From an uncultured Prevotellaceae bacterium (GTDB lineage: Bacteria > Bacteroidota > Bacteroidia > Bacteroidales > Bacteroidaceae), in NCBI GenBank assembly GCA_900315745.1, contig ONAG01000002.1:61904-125903 (forward strand): 64,000 nt of DNA, written 5' to 3'. A model generated the notes under the pieces. It was given only the letters and a program-made list of their open reading frames with translations, did not search any database and was not told the origin of the DNA. How positions within the stretch are numbered: position 1 is the stretch's first letter; the number at the start of each line of letters is the position of its first letter. The translations under genes and the position numbers were made by a program. Shown one piece after another: positions 16,278 to 26,857 of this stretch.

Positions 16278-18848
16278 TCATTTCACGTTTACCTTGATTT
16301 TTTGCAAATCGCTATCGAGACTTGACGAGCCCACCATCAACTCATATTTGCCAGGAACTACCCTCATGGTGTTGGTGCCTTCATCCCATCCCTCAAACAA
16401 AGCACGCTCAAAGGGGATGGAAACCATCTTAGTCTCACCAGCTTTCATGTCAACACGGCTATAACCCCTCAACGACTTGAGAGGTCCATTCACATCAGCA
16501 AGGTTCTTCATGTAAACCTGAACAATCTCCGTACCATCAACATTGCCTGTATTCGTCACCTTCACCGTTATTTTTCCGTTCTTGAACTTCGGTTTTCCCA
16601 TCAGGAAAGAAGTGTAGCTCAAACCATAGCCGAAGGGGAACAATGGTTGTCCCTTGAAATATCGGTAAGTGCGATTGCTCATGGTATAGTCGTCGAAAGG
16701 AGGCAGTTGAGAATCATCCTTATAGAAAGTGACGGACAGTTTTCCACATGGATTATAGTCACCGAAAATGACATCTGCCAGGGCATGGCCGCCCTGTTCC
16801 CCTGCATACCAAGCCTGGATGATGGCATCGCAAGTCTCTGTTTCAGGAGCCAGTGCTACAGCCGAACCACTGCAATTTACGAACACTATTTTCTTTCCAG
16901 CCAGATGCAGTGCCTTGAGCACATCACGTTGCGCTTGAGGCAGTTCGATACTCGACCTGTCACCACCATCAAAACCTGGAGCATCGACTTTAGCCTCTTC
17001 ACGTTCCAGATTTGGCGATATCCCACCCACAAAGATAATGATATCTGCATTTTTAGTCTGAGCCACCACATCCGAAGTCGTGATTTTCTTGTCACGGTCA
17101 ATATCGAATCTCAATGTAGCGCCATCGTCCAATTGCATGTAGTTAAGTTCTATGTCATAACGTTTTCCTTTCTCAACTTTCAACTTGGCAGTGCGTCCGA
17201 TGGCATAATCCTTTCTCCATCTATTGAAAATGGTGTCGCCATTTACTATTATGCGCATGCCATCATCATGGATGAAATTGAAGTTCAACGTCTCATTATT
17301 CTCTGCGACAAAGAAGCCTTTCATCCGCGTAGTGAAATTGGTCAGGTTCACTTTAGGGGCGAACACCGTATTGCCACCATTGTCAAGTTGGAGAGGAGAC
17401 GTGTAAAAAGCCGTTGCAACAGGCTCACCCTCCATATCGACGTTGTTCCAATATTCGGCATACAAGCCCTTGCTTCCTAAAGAGTTTGCAATCTTGTCGA
17501 AAATGCTTTGGCTTTCAGACAAAAAAGTTATCTCACAAGCTTTAGAATAAGGCACATTGCCTATTTTGCTGACGATACCCTCCAATGGTGTGACAGTATG
17601 TGAAGGTTGGCCAAAATAAATGCCCCATAGCATTGTTGAGTCGGCAGCATTAGGTCCCATCACCATTATTCGAGAAGCATCGCTCTTTTTCAAAGGCAGC
17701 AGATTTCCCTTGTTTTGCAGAAGCACCATTTGCTCGCGACCCATTTCGAGAGCCAATCTCTTGTGTTTAGGAGAAGCAACCACCGATAGAGGTATGGAAG
17801 TCCATTCCACCTCGCTATCTGGGTCGAACTCACCCAGTTCGAAACGTCCTTTAAGAAGTCGCCGAACACTCACGTCAATATCTTTCTCACTGATGTCCCC
17901 ACGGCAAACAGCTTCAGGCAGATTCCTATACACCTGGCCACACTCCACATCGGTGCCACTAAGCACAGCCTTCGCAGACGCAGTAGGAGCATCCTTCGAC
18001 ACTTCATGCCTGCCACGCACGTAGAAATCGTTGATGGCACCACAATCGCTAACGACAAGTCCCTTGTATCCCCACTCGTCACGAAGAATCTGAGTGAGCA
18101 GCCTATTGCTACCACAACAAGGGTCACCCTCGAAACGCTGATAGGCGCACATCACCTGTTGCACATTGCCCTGTTGCACGAGCATCTTGAAAGCAGGAAG
18201 ATACGTCTCCCACAAGTCACGAGCAGGAAGATTCTCTATATTGAAAGAATGGCGAGTCTTTTCCGGTCCACTATGCACTGCATAATGTTTTGCACACGCA
18301 TGAAGTTTGAAATACTTGTGGCCTTCCCCCCCTTGAAGACCCCTAACCACGTTCACTCCCATTCTTCCGTTCATGTAGGGATCCTCGCCATAGGTTTCCT
18401 GTCCACGTCCCCATCTTGGGTCACGGAAGACATTGATATTAGGAGTCCAGAACGACAAGCCCTGGTATCTGCCCACTGGCAATCCCTGTTTTCTCAGAGC
18501 AGTATTCTTGGCACGCGCCTCATCACTCACGGCATCATAGATGCGGTTTATCAATTCATCATCGAAAGAACAAGCCATACCAACGCAAGAAGGGAAGACA
18601 GTAGAAAGACCGTTACGTCCCACTCCATGAAGAGCTTCGCTCCACCAATCCCATTGTGGTATTCCCAACCTCTTAACGGGTTTGGAGCCATTCATCATGA
18701 GTTGCACTTTTTCTTCGAGTGTCAGTCTTGAGAGCAAGTCATCCACACGCTGTTCTACAGGCAGCTTGTAATTCTGATAAGGAAACTGTTGGGCAGAAGC
18801 TGTAGATGAAATCACGGCAACCGCCAAAGTAAGAAACAATTTTTTCAT
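16278..18848 (-). CDS. GH3 beta-glycosidase with inserted PA14 domain, secreted
   Basis: Family 3 glycoside hydrolase (856 residues) with signal peptide (MKKLFLTLAVAVISSTASAQ). The order is N-terminal barrel, second alpha/beta domain, an inserted PA14 domain (about residues 455-590: GLYAEYWNNVDMEGEP to the FIHDDGMRIIVNGD region), and a C-terminal fibronectin-like domain. The nucleophile Asp is in VVSDCGAI, a form common in beta-xylosidase/alpha-arabinofuranosidase members, so a xylosidase-like activity is likely but not proven. PA14 insertion usually narrows specificity toward oligosaccharides. It lies downstream of the SusCD operon behind a terminator. Confidence 0.88.
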   Translation of the reverse strand: MKKLFLTLAVAVISSTASAQQFPYQNYKLPVEQRVDDLLSRLTLEEKVQLMMNGSKPVKRLGIPQWDWWSEALHGVGRNGLSTVFPSCVGMACSFDDELINRIYDAVSDEARAKNTALRKQGLPVGRYQGLSFWTPNINVFRDPRWGRGQETYGEDPYMNGRMGVNVVRGLQGGEGHKYFKLHACAKHYAVHSGPEKTRHSFNIENLPARDLWETYLPAFKMLVQQGNVQQVMCAYQRFEGDPCCGSNRLLTQILRDEWGYKGLVVSDCGAINDFYVRGRHEVSKDAPTASAKAVLSGTDVECGQVYRNLPEAVCRGDISEKDIDVSVRRLLKGRFELGEFDPDSEVEWTSIPLSVVASPKHKRLALEMGREQMVLLQNKGNLLPLKKSDASRIMVMGPNAADSTMLWGIYFGQPSHTVTPLEGIVSKIGNVPYSKACEITFLSESQSIFDKIANSLGSKGLYAEYWNNVDMEGEPVATAFYTSPLQLDNGGNTVFAPKVNLTNFTTRMKGFFVAENNETLNFNFIHDDGMRIIVNGDTIFNRWRKDYAIGRTAKLKVEKGKRYDIELNYMQLDDGATLRFDIDRDKKITTSDVVAQTKNADIIIFVGGISPNLEREEAKVDAPGFDGGDRSSIELPQAQRDVLKALHLAGKKIVFVNCSGSAVALAPETETCDAIIQAWYAGEQGGHALADVIFGDYNPCGKLSVTFYKDDSQLPPFDDYTMSNRTYRYFKGQPLFPFGYGLSYTSFLMGKPKFKNGKITVKVTNTGNVDGTEIVQVYMKNLADVNGPLKSLRGYSRVDMKAGETKMVSIPFERALFEGWDEGTNTMRVVPGKYELMVGSSSLDSDLQKIKVNVK

Positions 18849-18902
18849 CACGATAAGGATTTTGGCAAAGGTTTTCAATCAATATAAGTGTTGCTATAGT
18901 CT

Positions 18903-18931
18903 AAAAAGGGGGCTATACAAGCCCCCTTTTT
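18903..18931 (-). terminator. Terminator of the SusCD operon
   Basis: Perfect 11-bp stem: aaaaagggggc at 18903-18913 pairs with 18921-18931, loop of 7 nt, 18 nt after the last stop. On the minus strand it ends in a T-run. Confidence 0.85.
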
Positions 18932-18948
18932 AGATATAGGATAGAATA

Positions 18949-21228
18949 TTATTTGATGCCGTCACGCCACTTGGAAGCACCAATACCCTTTTGGTAAATT
19001 GCACTGTTGCGCACCTTGTCAGTATTGCGATAGAAGAGGTTTGCACTCTGTGCATCTTGTCCTTCCAGACCATGAGTATTGTGCATTGTCTCAATACCAT
19101 CATCATCCATGTCGGTACCATCACCAGCATCATTGCGAGTTGCGAATGGTGGGTTGGGTTGATGCATGAGTTCCTCAGGCGATATGTCATCCACTATGGT
19201 CACAAGACCTTCTGCACCGGCAGTGTTCCACTCATACCATTTGCCAAGACTGTTGCCAGTAGCCTCGAAAGCAGTACCCGAGAAGATGCTGCTACCAGTG
19301 AGGTTGGTGTTGGTAGAATAGTTGTCATGGAAATCGAGGCTGATGATGCCTGGTTCGCCATTGATCTGTCGGATGTCGGCTCCCTGTTGGAAGAGAGGAC
19401 GGGTGTCTCCAGCTTGTTTTGTCAGAATGAAGAGGTTCTTGACACATGTAAGGCTACTGCCATTAGGAATGTATCGGATATCAAATATCTGGCGTCCACT
19501 TGAACGAGTGGAGAAGTTGATGAATGTATTGTTCTCAAGAGTAATCTTGTATCTCACATTGTCTTTCCAGTCAAGGTTCTTGCCATTGTCAGTGAACATA
19601 CAAGTACGTGGACTATCGAAGAAGGTGTTGTTGCGCACCACCATGTTCTTGTAGATATTCGACTTGGCAGAGTTGCCATCACCAGCAATCCAAGCATAGC
19701 CACGACCATTGTTGTCGTAGAATCCACAGTTGTAGAACTCGTTGTCCTCAATGATCACGTTCTCGAATGTCTTGATACGTGAACCCTGCACGCGGATGTA
19801 ACCACGAACCATTCTCTGGAGAGTGCAACGACGCATTTCGAACGACTGGAGTGTGACACCCATGCCATTGGGATACATGTTGATGAAATAGTTGCCGGTA
19901 CCATTGGTTGAGCCATTGAAGTGAACGGCATTCGGGCAATCAAATTCGATATCTTCGAAAACGAGAGCCTTCACATAGATGATGATGGATGGACTTTCAC
20001 CACTCAGCGGCTGACGTCCGAACATGAAGTTGCATGAGCTATAAGCATTTCCATTAGGAACGATACCATTCATGTAAACCTTTGCCTTGCCTTTACCTGC
20101 TGCGATATCTTCTGGCTTTGTACGCAGAGTGAAGCCTTTGGAGAGGCTTACGTTGGTGGCGAAGTAGTAGGTCTTGCCACCTTCGAGTTCGAAGATAGTA
20201 CCTTCAGCCATTGTTGCATCATTGATGAAGTCGTTGATTACGTCATCTATTCTACAAGCATTGTACTTGGTGGCAGCCTGCTTCTCCTCTTCAGTTATTG
20301 TAGCTGCGCTACGAGTGATGGTAGGTCCATTGACAGAGTGCTCTATGAGAATAGGTTCGCCAGGTGTGCCATCAGTACGTACGGAAAGAGTGTTGTAATA
20401 CTTGTCCACCTGAGCCACAGGGTTCTTTGAGTCCTCTACGTTAACATTATAGACAGAGTTTTCGTCAAGTCCATCCACGTCAACATAACCATTGGCGAGG
20501 TCCTGCTCTGTGAGCACATAATTAGCCCATTTGGGGTCAATTTTTGCGTCAGGATTGGCAGCTGAAGGCACGATTCTGAGGATGTCGATCTTATACTTCG
20601 AACCATCTTCGTTAAGATTGAAGTGGTCAGTATATCTCTCTGTAGCATCTTCACCAGCATCATAAGTGGGGTCAATGTTCACACGGAACGAAGTCTTGGT
20701 GATAGCCGACTGCGACAAGATGGCAGGAACGGGATAGCGCTCGTCTGTAGTGATGCCGCAATATTCAGCCCAACGGCGTCCAGCACCATATCCATACCAG
20801 TGAGAATGGTAAGCCTCACCTTTCTTTGACAGGGTACGGATGGCGAAACGGTAGTCGTTGGCATACTCCAAGTCTTTGATGGAAAGTTCGAGAACGTCAG
20901 GTCCCACGATGGTGTCCCAAAGGATTTTGGCAGGGTCTTCCCAATCAACAGGTTCTCCACTTGCCACATAAGCAGGAATCGACATCTTGATTTCGTAGCC
21001 TGCACAACCATCGACACCATACCAATAAAGCTTGATGGTGTTGAGGTCTTCCACGTGACAAGCGTAAGGGTCATTGGGGTACTCACCCTTTCCGGTGTTC
21101 TCGTTGAGTCGGAACATCGTCATAAATTCGCGCTCGGAAGTTGCGCTCACATTGTCATCGTCTTTGCAAGAGTTGAGTGCCGGAACACACAACATGAGCA
21201 TCAACGCATATAATAATGTTTTCTTCAT
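18949..21228 (-). CDS. Beta-helix surface lipoprotein (DUF4957/DUF5123-like)
   Basis: Outer-membrane lipoprotein (759 residues) encoded last in the susC-susD operon, in the slot usually taken by a surface glycan-binding protein. Lipobox LNSC near residue 20. The N-terminal part (about 30-290) contains two fibronectin-like regions; the C-terminal part (about 320-700) is rich in parallel beta-helix strand patterns such as DNEFYNCGFYDNNGRGY and NNTFFDSPRT. Proteins with this DUF4957/DUF5123 layout occur in pectin-related loci. A polygalacturonan-binding or lyase-like role is possible, but no catalytic residues could be assigned. Confidence 0.75.
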   Translation of the reverse strand: MKKTLLYALMLMLCVPALNSCKDDDNVSATSEREFMTMFRLNENTGKGEYPNDPYACHVEDLNTIKLYWYGVDGCAGYEIKMSIPAYVASGEPVDWEDPAKILWDTIVGPDVLELSIKDLEYANDYRFAIRTLSKKGEAYHSHWYGYGAGRRWAEYCGITTDERYPVPAILSQSAITKTSFRVNIDPTYDAGEDATERYTDHFNLNEDGSKYKIDILRIVPSAANPDAKIDPKWANYVLTEQDLANGYVDVDGLDENSVYNVNVEDSKNPVAQVDKYYNTLSVRTDGTPGEPILIEHSVNGPTITRSAATITEEEKQAATKYNACRIDDVINDFINDATMAEGTIFELEGGKTYYFATNVSLSKGFTLRTKPEDIAAGKGKAKVYMNGIVPNGNAYSSCNFMFGRQPLSGESPSIIIYVKALVFEDIEFDCPNAVHFNGSTNGTGNYFINMYPNGMGVTLQSFEMRRCTLQRMVRGYIRVQGSRIKTFENVIIEDNEFYNCGFYDNNGRGYAWIAGDGNSAKSNIYKNMVVRNNTFFDSPRTCMFTDNGKNLDWKDNVRYKITLENNTFINFSTRSSGRQIFDIRYIPNGSSLTCVKNLFILTKQAGDTRPLFQQGADIRQINGEPGIISLDFHDNYSTNTNLTGSSIFSGTAFEATGNSLGKWYEWNTAGAEGLVTIVDDISPEELMHQPNPPFATRNDAGDGTDMDDDGIETMHNTHGLEGQDAQSANLFYRNTDKVRNSAIYQKGIGASKWRDGIK

Positions 21229-21249
21229 ATCTTTGATCCTATTGAAAAA

Positions 21250-23232
21250 TTAGTTGGCATAGCCATAATAGTTCTTATATGCACCTGCTGAGCGTTGTAT
21301 TGCTGCATTGGGATAAGGAAGGATATAGCGTACTACAGGCAATTGGCTATAATCGCTAATTGGGAATGGCAGCGGTGTAAGGGCGCCACTGTTGTTGACG
21401 AGGTATGCACGTCCTTGTTCATCACCACGAGCAAAACCGAAGAGTGAATAGAGACATTGTGCTCTTGGAGCACCAACGCCATCATTCCACCATGCGTAGA
21501 AGTTGGCATAGTTGTTATATCCAGTATGTGTACGCACGTTCTCATAAGGATTGAGAATATCCATCACATCGAGCTGGTTGTTGGGATAGATATCGGGATT
21601 CTTGGGATTGGGAACGATGTTGTACCACATGTAAGTAGGCAAATCCATTGAGCCAGGAACTCCGTCGTATGCTGATACGGCATCCATGTAGTCGGAAGAG
21701 CCACCAGCTTCCTCACCCATTGCGAGATATCTGAGGAAAGTCCAATAGAGCACCTCGGCATATTTGTTGTTGCGCACGAGGTCTCTCCATCTGGAGTTCT
21801 CACCAGCCAGTTCCCACTTGCGCTCATTGAGCACGATGTTGAGGAACAAGTCTTTGGTGTTGGCATTGTCCACATAAGCGTCCACCTTGTCAGCCCAGCT
21901 GTCGGATGGGAAAGCACGCTTGCGCACTTCCTTGACAGCATTCTTTGCAGCCTCGGTAGGTCCGTTGTTTACCTCATTAGCAGCCTCGGCATACATCAGG
22001 AGCACGTCAGCATAGCGCATGTATGGGAAGTTGATGCCAGTAGAGCCCTCGCTTGTTGGGTCGGTATTGAGATTTGACCAGAACTTCGACCACTTGTTGT
22101 TGTGAACGCTATAGTCTGCACGCATGACAGGAGTGCCATTATACTGGTAGTACCACAATCCGTTGACATAGTCGCGGCGCACGTCGAGCGTGTCGAAAGT
22201 GAAGCGATAGAAAGCATTGAGACGAGCGTTTCCACTTGAAGCACCCCAGATGTTTATGCCCGTAGTGGTGCCTTCATAAAGCGAGCAGCTTGGTCCTTGG
22301 TTGTAACCAATGTTTCCAGAAGCCTTGTAAGCGAAAGGAATCTCGAATACTGGGTCGTCGCTGTTGTCAACAACATAATTGCACTCGTCGATGAACACCT
22401 GCTTGAAAGGCTTTGCCAAGGAGTGTGTACCTGCACTAATCACCCTTCCTGCATATTCCATTGCATCCTGATAATAAGCCTTGTAGTTCTCGGGACGCGA
22501 CATCACGCCACGCATGCTTGGGTTGTTGGTGTCGGGACGGAGAGTATAGCCACCAGCTTGCAGGGCAAGTCTTGCAATCATGGCGTTGGCAAATTCCTGC
22601 GAGCAGCGTTCCACAGTACATTCAGAAGTAGATTTCATTCTTGGAGCAATCTCCTTGAGGTCGGCGATGACATCATCGAGAATCTTGTTGCGGTCAACTA
22701 CAGGAAGCACGAAATCACCCTCACGGAAATAAGTTGGCTCCAGAGAGAAAGGCACGTCACCGAAGTACCAAACGAGGTCGGACACGAATATGGCCCTGAG
22801 GCACTTTGCCTCGCCCATCATCTGCACCACTTCCTCATTGGCATCGCGATATAGTCCACTTCTTTCAAGATTGTAGATGAAGTTGTTGGCAGTCTCTATA
22901 CCCTTGTATAGAGCAACCCAAGCCTTGTTGATTCCACTACCCTGGCTTGTACATTCAAAGCGTTGGTAGCCGGTCTCTGTAGCAACTTCACTTGAATTGG
23001 CAGCGAACTCCACATCGCTATTCATTGTCAAGCCCACCCAGAACGTCTGTCCGTAAGTGTCATTGGAGAACAGCTGCACATACACGTTGTTGAGAGCCGT
23101 CTTGATTTCCGACTCCTTGGTGAAGATATACTCATTGGTCTGCTTGGAAGGCGCATCCACATCGAGATAGTCGTTGCAAGCAGTGAGTGAAGCCAGAGCT
23201 AAACCAGTCAGTAAAAAATATCTGAATTTCAT
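21250..23232 (-). CDS. SusD/RagB-family nutrient-binding outer-membrane lipoprotein
   Basis: Surface lipoprotein (660 residues) that acts as the lid and glycan-binding partner of the SusC-type transporter. The N-terminus is a signal peptide ending in the lipobox LTAC (Cys at about 19), followed by NDYLDVDAPSKQTNEYIF, typical of SusD. The C-terminal region holds VLNERKWELAGENSRWRDLVR, a SusD hallmark. It lies 18 nt after susC and 21 nt before the beta-helix lipoprotein gene, so all three are one operon. Confidence 0.95.
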   Translation of the reverse strand: MKFRYFLLTGLALASLTACNDYLDVDAPSKQTNEYIFTKESEIKTALNNVYVQLFSNDTYGQTFWVGLTMNSDVEFAANSSEVATETGYQRFECTSQGSGINKAWVALYKGIETANNFIYNLERSGLYRDANEEVVQMMGEAKCLRAIFVSDLVWYFGDVPFSLEPTYFREGDFVLPVVDRNKILDDVIADLKEIAPRMKSTSECTVERCSQEFANAMIARLALQAGGYTLRPDTNNPSMRGVMSRPENYKAYYQDAMEYAGRVISAGTHSLAKPFKQVFIDECNYVVDNSDDPVFEIPFAYKASGNIGYNQGPSCSLYEGTTTGINIWGASSGNARLNAFYRFTFDTLDVRRDYVNGLWYYQYNGTPVMRADYSVHNNKWSKFWSNLNTDPTSEGSTGINFPYMRYADVLLMYAEAANEVNNGPTEAAKNAVKEVRKRAFPSDSWADKVDAYVDNANTKDLFLNIVLNERKWELAGENSRWRDLVRNNKYAEVLYWTFLRYLAMGEEAGGSSDYMDAVSAYDGVPGSMDLPTYMWYNIVPNPKNPDIYPNNQLDVMDILNPYENVRTHTGYNNYANFYAWWNDGVGAPRAQCLYSLFGFARGDEQGRAYLVNNSGALTPLPFPISDYSQLPVVRYILPYPNAAIQRSAGAYKNYYGYAN

Positions 23233-23250
23233 GATTTCACTTTGTTATGA

Positions 23251-26200
23251 TTAGAAAGTAATGTTGGTACCGAATACGAAGCTGCGGTTACGCGGATAGC
23301 GGTTGTAGTCCATACCAGGAGTCAGACCTGTCTGTATGTCCACCTCGGGGTCGTAGCCGGAATATCCAGTGATGATGAAGAGGTTGGAAGCACTCACATA
23401 GAGACGGCACTTGGAGAGTCCGATTTTCTTTATCCACTTGGTTGGGAAAGAGTAACCAAGTGTTATGTCAGAGCAGCGGAGGAACGAGCCATCCTCAATG
23501 AAATATGAGTGTGTCACATTGTTAGTGACATCCGATGGATTCCAGAGACCCTTGCCAGCATTCATGGCTATATACTCCTCGGTAGCTCCATCATCATAGT
23601 AGTTCTTGTAAACATTCTCAAAGTCGCTGTCGCGAGTGTATCTCCAGCAGTTGTTGAATTTTTCGAGTACATTGGTGAAAGTGGTACTGCTGCTTGCCCC
23701 TGAGATAGAAGACAATGCATAAGCGGTGGCATTGTTGATGTCGAAGTCGAGCATGTAGTTGAAGTTGACTGCGAAGTCAAAGTCTTTCCACTGTCCACTA
23801 AGTCCGAAACCACCGACATATTTTGGGTTGGTGTTACCAATCACAGTACGGTCGTCCTTCACATTCGGGTCGTCCGAGGCTGTGATTTGACCATCACCAT
23901 TGAGGTCCTTGAACTTGATTTTACCTGGAAGGGTGGCAACACCAGAGTTGGAGTCGTTGAAAAGGTTGTTGACAACTGTTCCTTCTTTTGGCACAGCGAG
24001 GAAGTTTTGGTTCGGGTCGAAATCAAACTCGCTTGGTGAATAAAGTCCATCATAGATGAAGCCGTAGATCAGACCTACTTCGTCGCCCACGCGGAGGCAA
24101 TAGTCGTTGTAGCTTGACTTCCATCTGCTGTTCTGGTTCCAGAGGATATCATCAGTGTTGTTCAGCTTTTCAACAATCATCTTGTTGTGTCCGAAAGTGA
24201 GGTTTGCACTCAGCACATAGTCCTTGCCACGAAGCAGGTCGGCGTTAAGTGTGAGTTCATAACCCTTGTTCGACACCTCACCAATGTTCTGTGTCTGCTG
24301 AGTGTAACCACTTGTTGTAGGAAGTGGTGATGAGTACAGCAAGTCACGAGTATTGTTCCAGTAGATTTCCGGTGTGATGGTCAATCTTCCATCAAACAGA
24401 GCGATATCAAATGCGAGGTTACGAGTGAGTGTGGTCTCCCACTTTATCGCCTCGTTGGGCAGTGTGTTGCCCACAACATAATAAGGTTCTCCAAGAGCTG
24501 TTGCCTCGCCGAAGCCAGGTCCTCCTGTGGCGCTGATGGAATAGAGATATCTCCAGAGGTCGTCACCGATACGGTTGTTACCAGAGAGACCGATGGCGAG
24601 ACGCAGTTTGAGTTGGTCTATCCATTTCACATCCTTTAGGAACTTTTCCTTCTTGATTTCCCAACCACCAGATATGGAGGGGAAGTAACCCCACTGATGA
24701 CCTGGAGCAAACTTCGAGCTACCATCGGCACGCATTGTTACAGAAAGCAAGTACTTGTGGTTGAAGTTGTATGACACCTGACCGAAGAAAGAAGCCATGC
24801 GGTCGGCAGTACTGAGCGAGCTTTCAGCGTTCCATGCAGTACCAAGTGTCATGTTTGCCCATGCACTTTCAGCATCGATGTCACGTCCGAAATATCTGTT
24901 TCGCATGTAAACCCTCTTGTATTGGCTGTCGTGAATTTCTTGTCCGAGCAAGAAAGAGAGGTTGTGGTCCTCTCCAATGGTCATGTCGTAGGCAGCAGTA
25001 TTGGTCCAGGTGTAAGACTGTGCTTTTCTGTCGGTGATTTCAGCAACGCCCAAATTGTTGTTTGACTTTCCTGTGTTGGTCATGAAGCCATAGAACTTAT
25101 TCTCATCACTGAAAGACATTGAATGAGCGAAATCCGACTTGAGAGACAGTCCGGCAATCGGTCTCCAATTCAGCGAGAACTGGTTGACGTAAGTGTATTG
25201 GTGACGCTTGCGCTGGTTCTGACCGATATCGCTCTTAGGATTGGTGTAAGAGAAAATAGCCTCGTCATCGGGGTCAACAGTACGTGGGTCCCAGAAAGCG
25301 AATTCGCGCAAACCATTGGTTGGACGATAGCGGAGCACGTCGATGATACCGCCTGAACCTACACCTTCACCACCTGCACCGATGTCACGGCGATAAGTGA
25401 ACTTTGGATTATAGTTGAATGTGAGGTTGTCGGTGATGTTCACCACAAGTTTGGTGTTGATGTTGGTACGGCGCACACCCGAGCCCATGATGATACCCTT
25501 GTCGTCGGTCTGAGTAAGCGAGACATTGAATTTCACTTTTTCATTACCACCACCTATTGTAACGTTTGCCATATAGTTGAGTGGTGTCTCATTCATCACT
25601 TCATCCTGCCAGTCGTGAGTGACGGCACGTTGATAAACATCCATGTCGTCGCGGTTACCGAAGTTGCCGCGGAAATACTTGGCAGCATTACTACGTGTAG
25701 AACCAGCAGCGGCGCGGTCCCACTGGTAGCGTACGAACTGCTCCGTGTTCATAAGGTCAAGTTTCTTGGACAGATGGCTTAAGCTAAGACGGCCATTGAA
25801 TCCAACCTGCACCTTGCCAGCCTGTGCCGACTTGGTAGTGACCACGATAACGCCATTACCACCACGAGCACCATAGATGGCGGTAAGAGAAGCATCCTTA
25901 AGAACGTCGATAGAAGCGATGTCGCTTGGAGGAATATCGTTGATGTTGTCAGCCTCGAAACCATCGATAATGTACAGAGGACGGTTCTCGGAGGTTACTG
26001 ACGTAGCACCACGCACGCGGATGTTGATGTCGGCACCAGGCTGACCGTCCACGGTAGTGATTTGCACACCAGCGATTTTACCCTGCAAAGCTTCTGCTGC
26101 TGATGACACTGGAACAATGGCAAGCTTCTGTCCAGAAACGGAGCCCACCGAACCGGTGAGGTCTTTTCTTGCCCTGCTGGTATAGCCGACAACCACAACT

Positions 26201-26520
26201 TCCTCCATGGAAGCCACGTCGTCTCTCATCACCACATTCATTCCCTCAGCTGCCTGCAATTCCTCAGTTATCATACCTATGTAGGAAATGAGGATATGCT
26301 TAGCCTTTTGCAGCGTAAGCGTAAAATTACCGTCGATGTCTGTCACTGTAGCATTAGCGGGCAGACCCTTTTCAGCCACAGTAGCACCAATGACGGCTTC
26401 ACCATTTGAGTCAAGGACTTGACCTTTCGCAATCGTCTGTCCAAGCACCTCTGGTGGTGCCAACACAAAGAATGCGGCTAAGATGCAAATCTTACATAAT
26501 AGTCTCATTGCGTGATTCAT
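23251..26520 (-). CDS. SusC/RagA-family TonB-linked outer-membrane transporter
   Basis: TonB-dependent transporter (1089 residues) that imports oligosaccharides handed over by SusD. After the signal peptide comes a carboxypeptidase-regulatory-like domain (AKGQVLDSNGEAVIGATVAEKG), then the SusC-specific plug (MEEVVVVGYTSRARKDLTGSVGSV) and the signature IDVLKDASLTAIYGARGGNGVI, then a long beta-barrel ending in a terminal aromatic (FGTNITF). There is no STN domain, so no direct anti-sigma signalling is expected. Two possible starts, 26520 and 26508, differ by four residues. Confidence 0.96.
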   Translation of the reverse strand: MNHAMRLLCKICILAAFFVLAPPEVLGQTIAKGQVLDSNGEAVIGATVAEKGLPANATVTDIDGNFTLTLQKAKHILISYIGMITEELQAAEGMNVVMRDDVASMEEVVVVGYTSRARKDLTGSVGSVSGQKLAIVPVSSAAEALQGKIAGVQITTVDGQPGADINIRVRGATSVTSENRPLYIIDGFEADNINDIPPSDIASIDVLKDASLTAIYGARGGNGVIVVTTKSAQAGKVQVGFNGRLSLSHLSKKLDLMNTEQFVRYQWDRAAAGSTRSNAAKYFRGNFGNRDDMDVYQRAVTHDWQDEVMNETPLNYMANVTIGGGNEKVKFNVSLTQTDDKGIIMGSGVRRTNINTKLVVNITDNLTFNYNPKFTYRRDIGAGGEGVGSGGIIDVLRYRPTNGLREFAFWDPRTVDPDDEAIFSYTNPKSDIGQNQRKRHQYTYVNQFSLNWRPIAGLSLKSDFAHSMSFSDENKFYGFMTNTGKSNNNLGVAEITDRKAQSYTWTNTAAYDMTIGEDHNLSFLLGQEIHDSQYKRVYMRNRYFGRDIDAESAWANMTLGTAWNAESSLSTADRMASFFGQVSYNFNHKYLLSVTMRADGSSKFAPGHQWGYFPSISGGWEIKKEKFLKDVKWIDQLKLRLAIGLSGNNRIGDDLWRYLYSISATGGPGFGEATALGEPYYVVGNTLPNEAIKWETTLTRNLAFDIALFDGRLTITPEIYWNNTRDLLYSSPLPTTSGYTQQTQNIGEVSNKGYELTLNADLLRGKDYVLSANLTFGHNKMIVEKLNNTDDILWNQNSRWKSSYNDYCLRVGDEVGLIYGFIYDGLYSPSEFDFDPNQNFLAVPKEGTVVNNLFNDSNSGVATLPGKIKFKDLNGDGQITASDDPNVKDDRTVIGNTNPKYVGGFGLSGQWKDFDFAVNFNYMLDFDINNATAYALSSISGASSSTTFTNVLEKFNNCWRYTRDSDFENVYKNYYDDGATEEYIAMNAGKGLWNPSDVTNNVTHSYFIEDGSFLRCSDITLGYSFPTKWIKKIGLSKCRLYVSASNLFIITGYSGYDPEVDIQTGLTPGMDYNRYPRNRSFVFGTNITF

Positions 26521-26603
26521 ACATGTTAGGTTTTAAATTAGATATTAATTGATTTGTAAAGTAAAAAATCGCTGTTGTAGTTGCGTTGTTAGGTTTCAAA
26601 GTG

Positions 26604-26611
26604 CAAATATA
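26604..26611 (-). promoter_or_regulatory. -7 promoter element of the susC operon
   Basis: Reads TATATTTG on the minus strand, about 85 nt before the susC start codon; the -33 element is not clear. Confidence 0.55.
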
Positions 26612-26834
26612 GCATAAAATTCTGAAAAAGATTAAAAATTATAGAAAAAACTGATATTAATTTAGAGTTTTCCTTTTATTCCAAGCCAATTGTTAGGGTT
26701 TACGACTTGTTATAATAGTGTTTTTCATGTATTGTTGTCCAACCAGTCGAAGGTTTGAGGGTGAATAAGAGATGAAGATGGCAGAAAGACACCATAAAAA
26801 AAGGACAAAAATGAAAGATTTAAATAAAAATATG

Positions 26835-26842
26835 TATCTTTG
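26835..26842 (+). promoter_or_regulatory. -7 promoter element of the bcp operon
   Basis: TATCTTTG; no clear -33 TTTG. The leader from here to the bcp ATG at 26968 holds the CTATAG-rich repeat. Confidence 0.5.
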
Positions 26843-26857
26843 CGCAAAGAAGATGCC

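Noticed and set aside
16647-17480. Antisense ORF of 277 residues over the GH3 gene
   Set aside because: Shadow ORF opposite the PA14 region of a clear GH3 enzyme.
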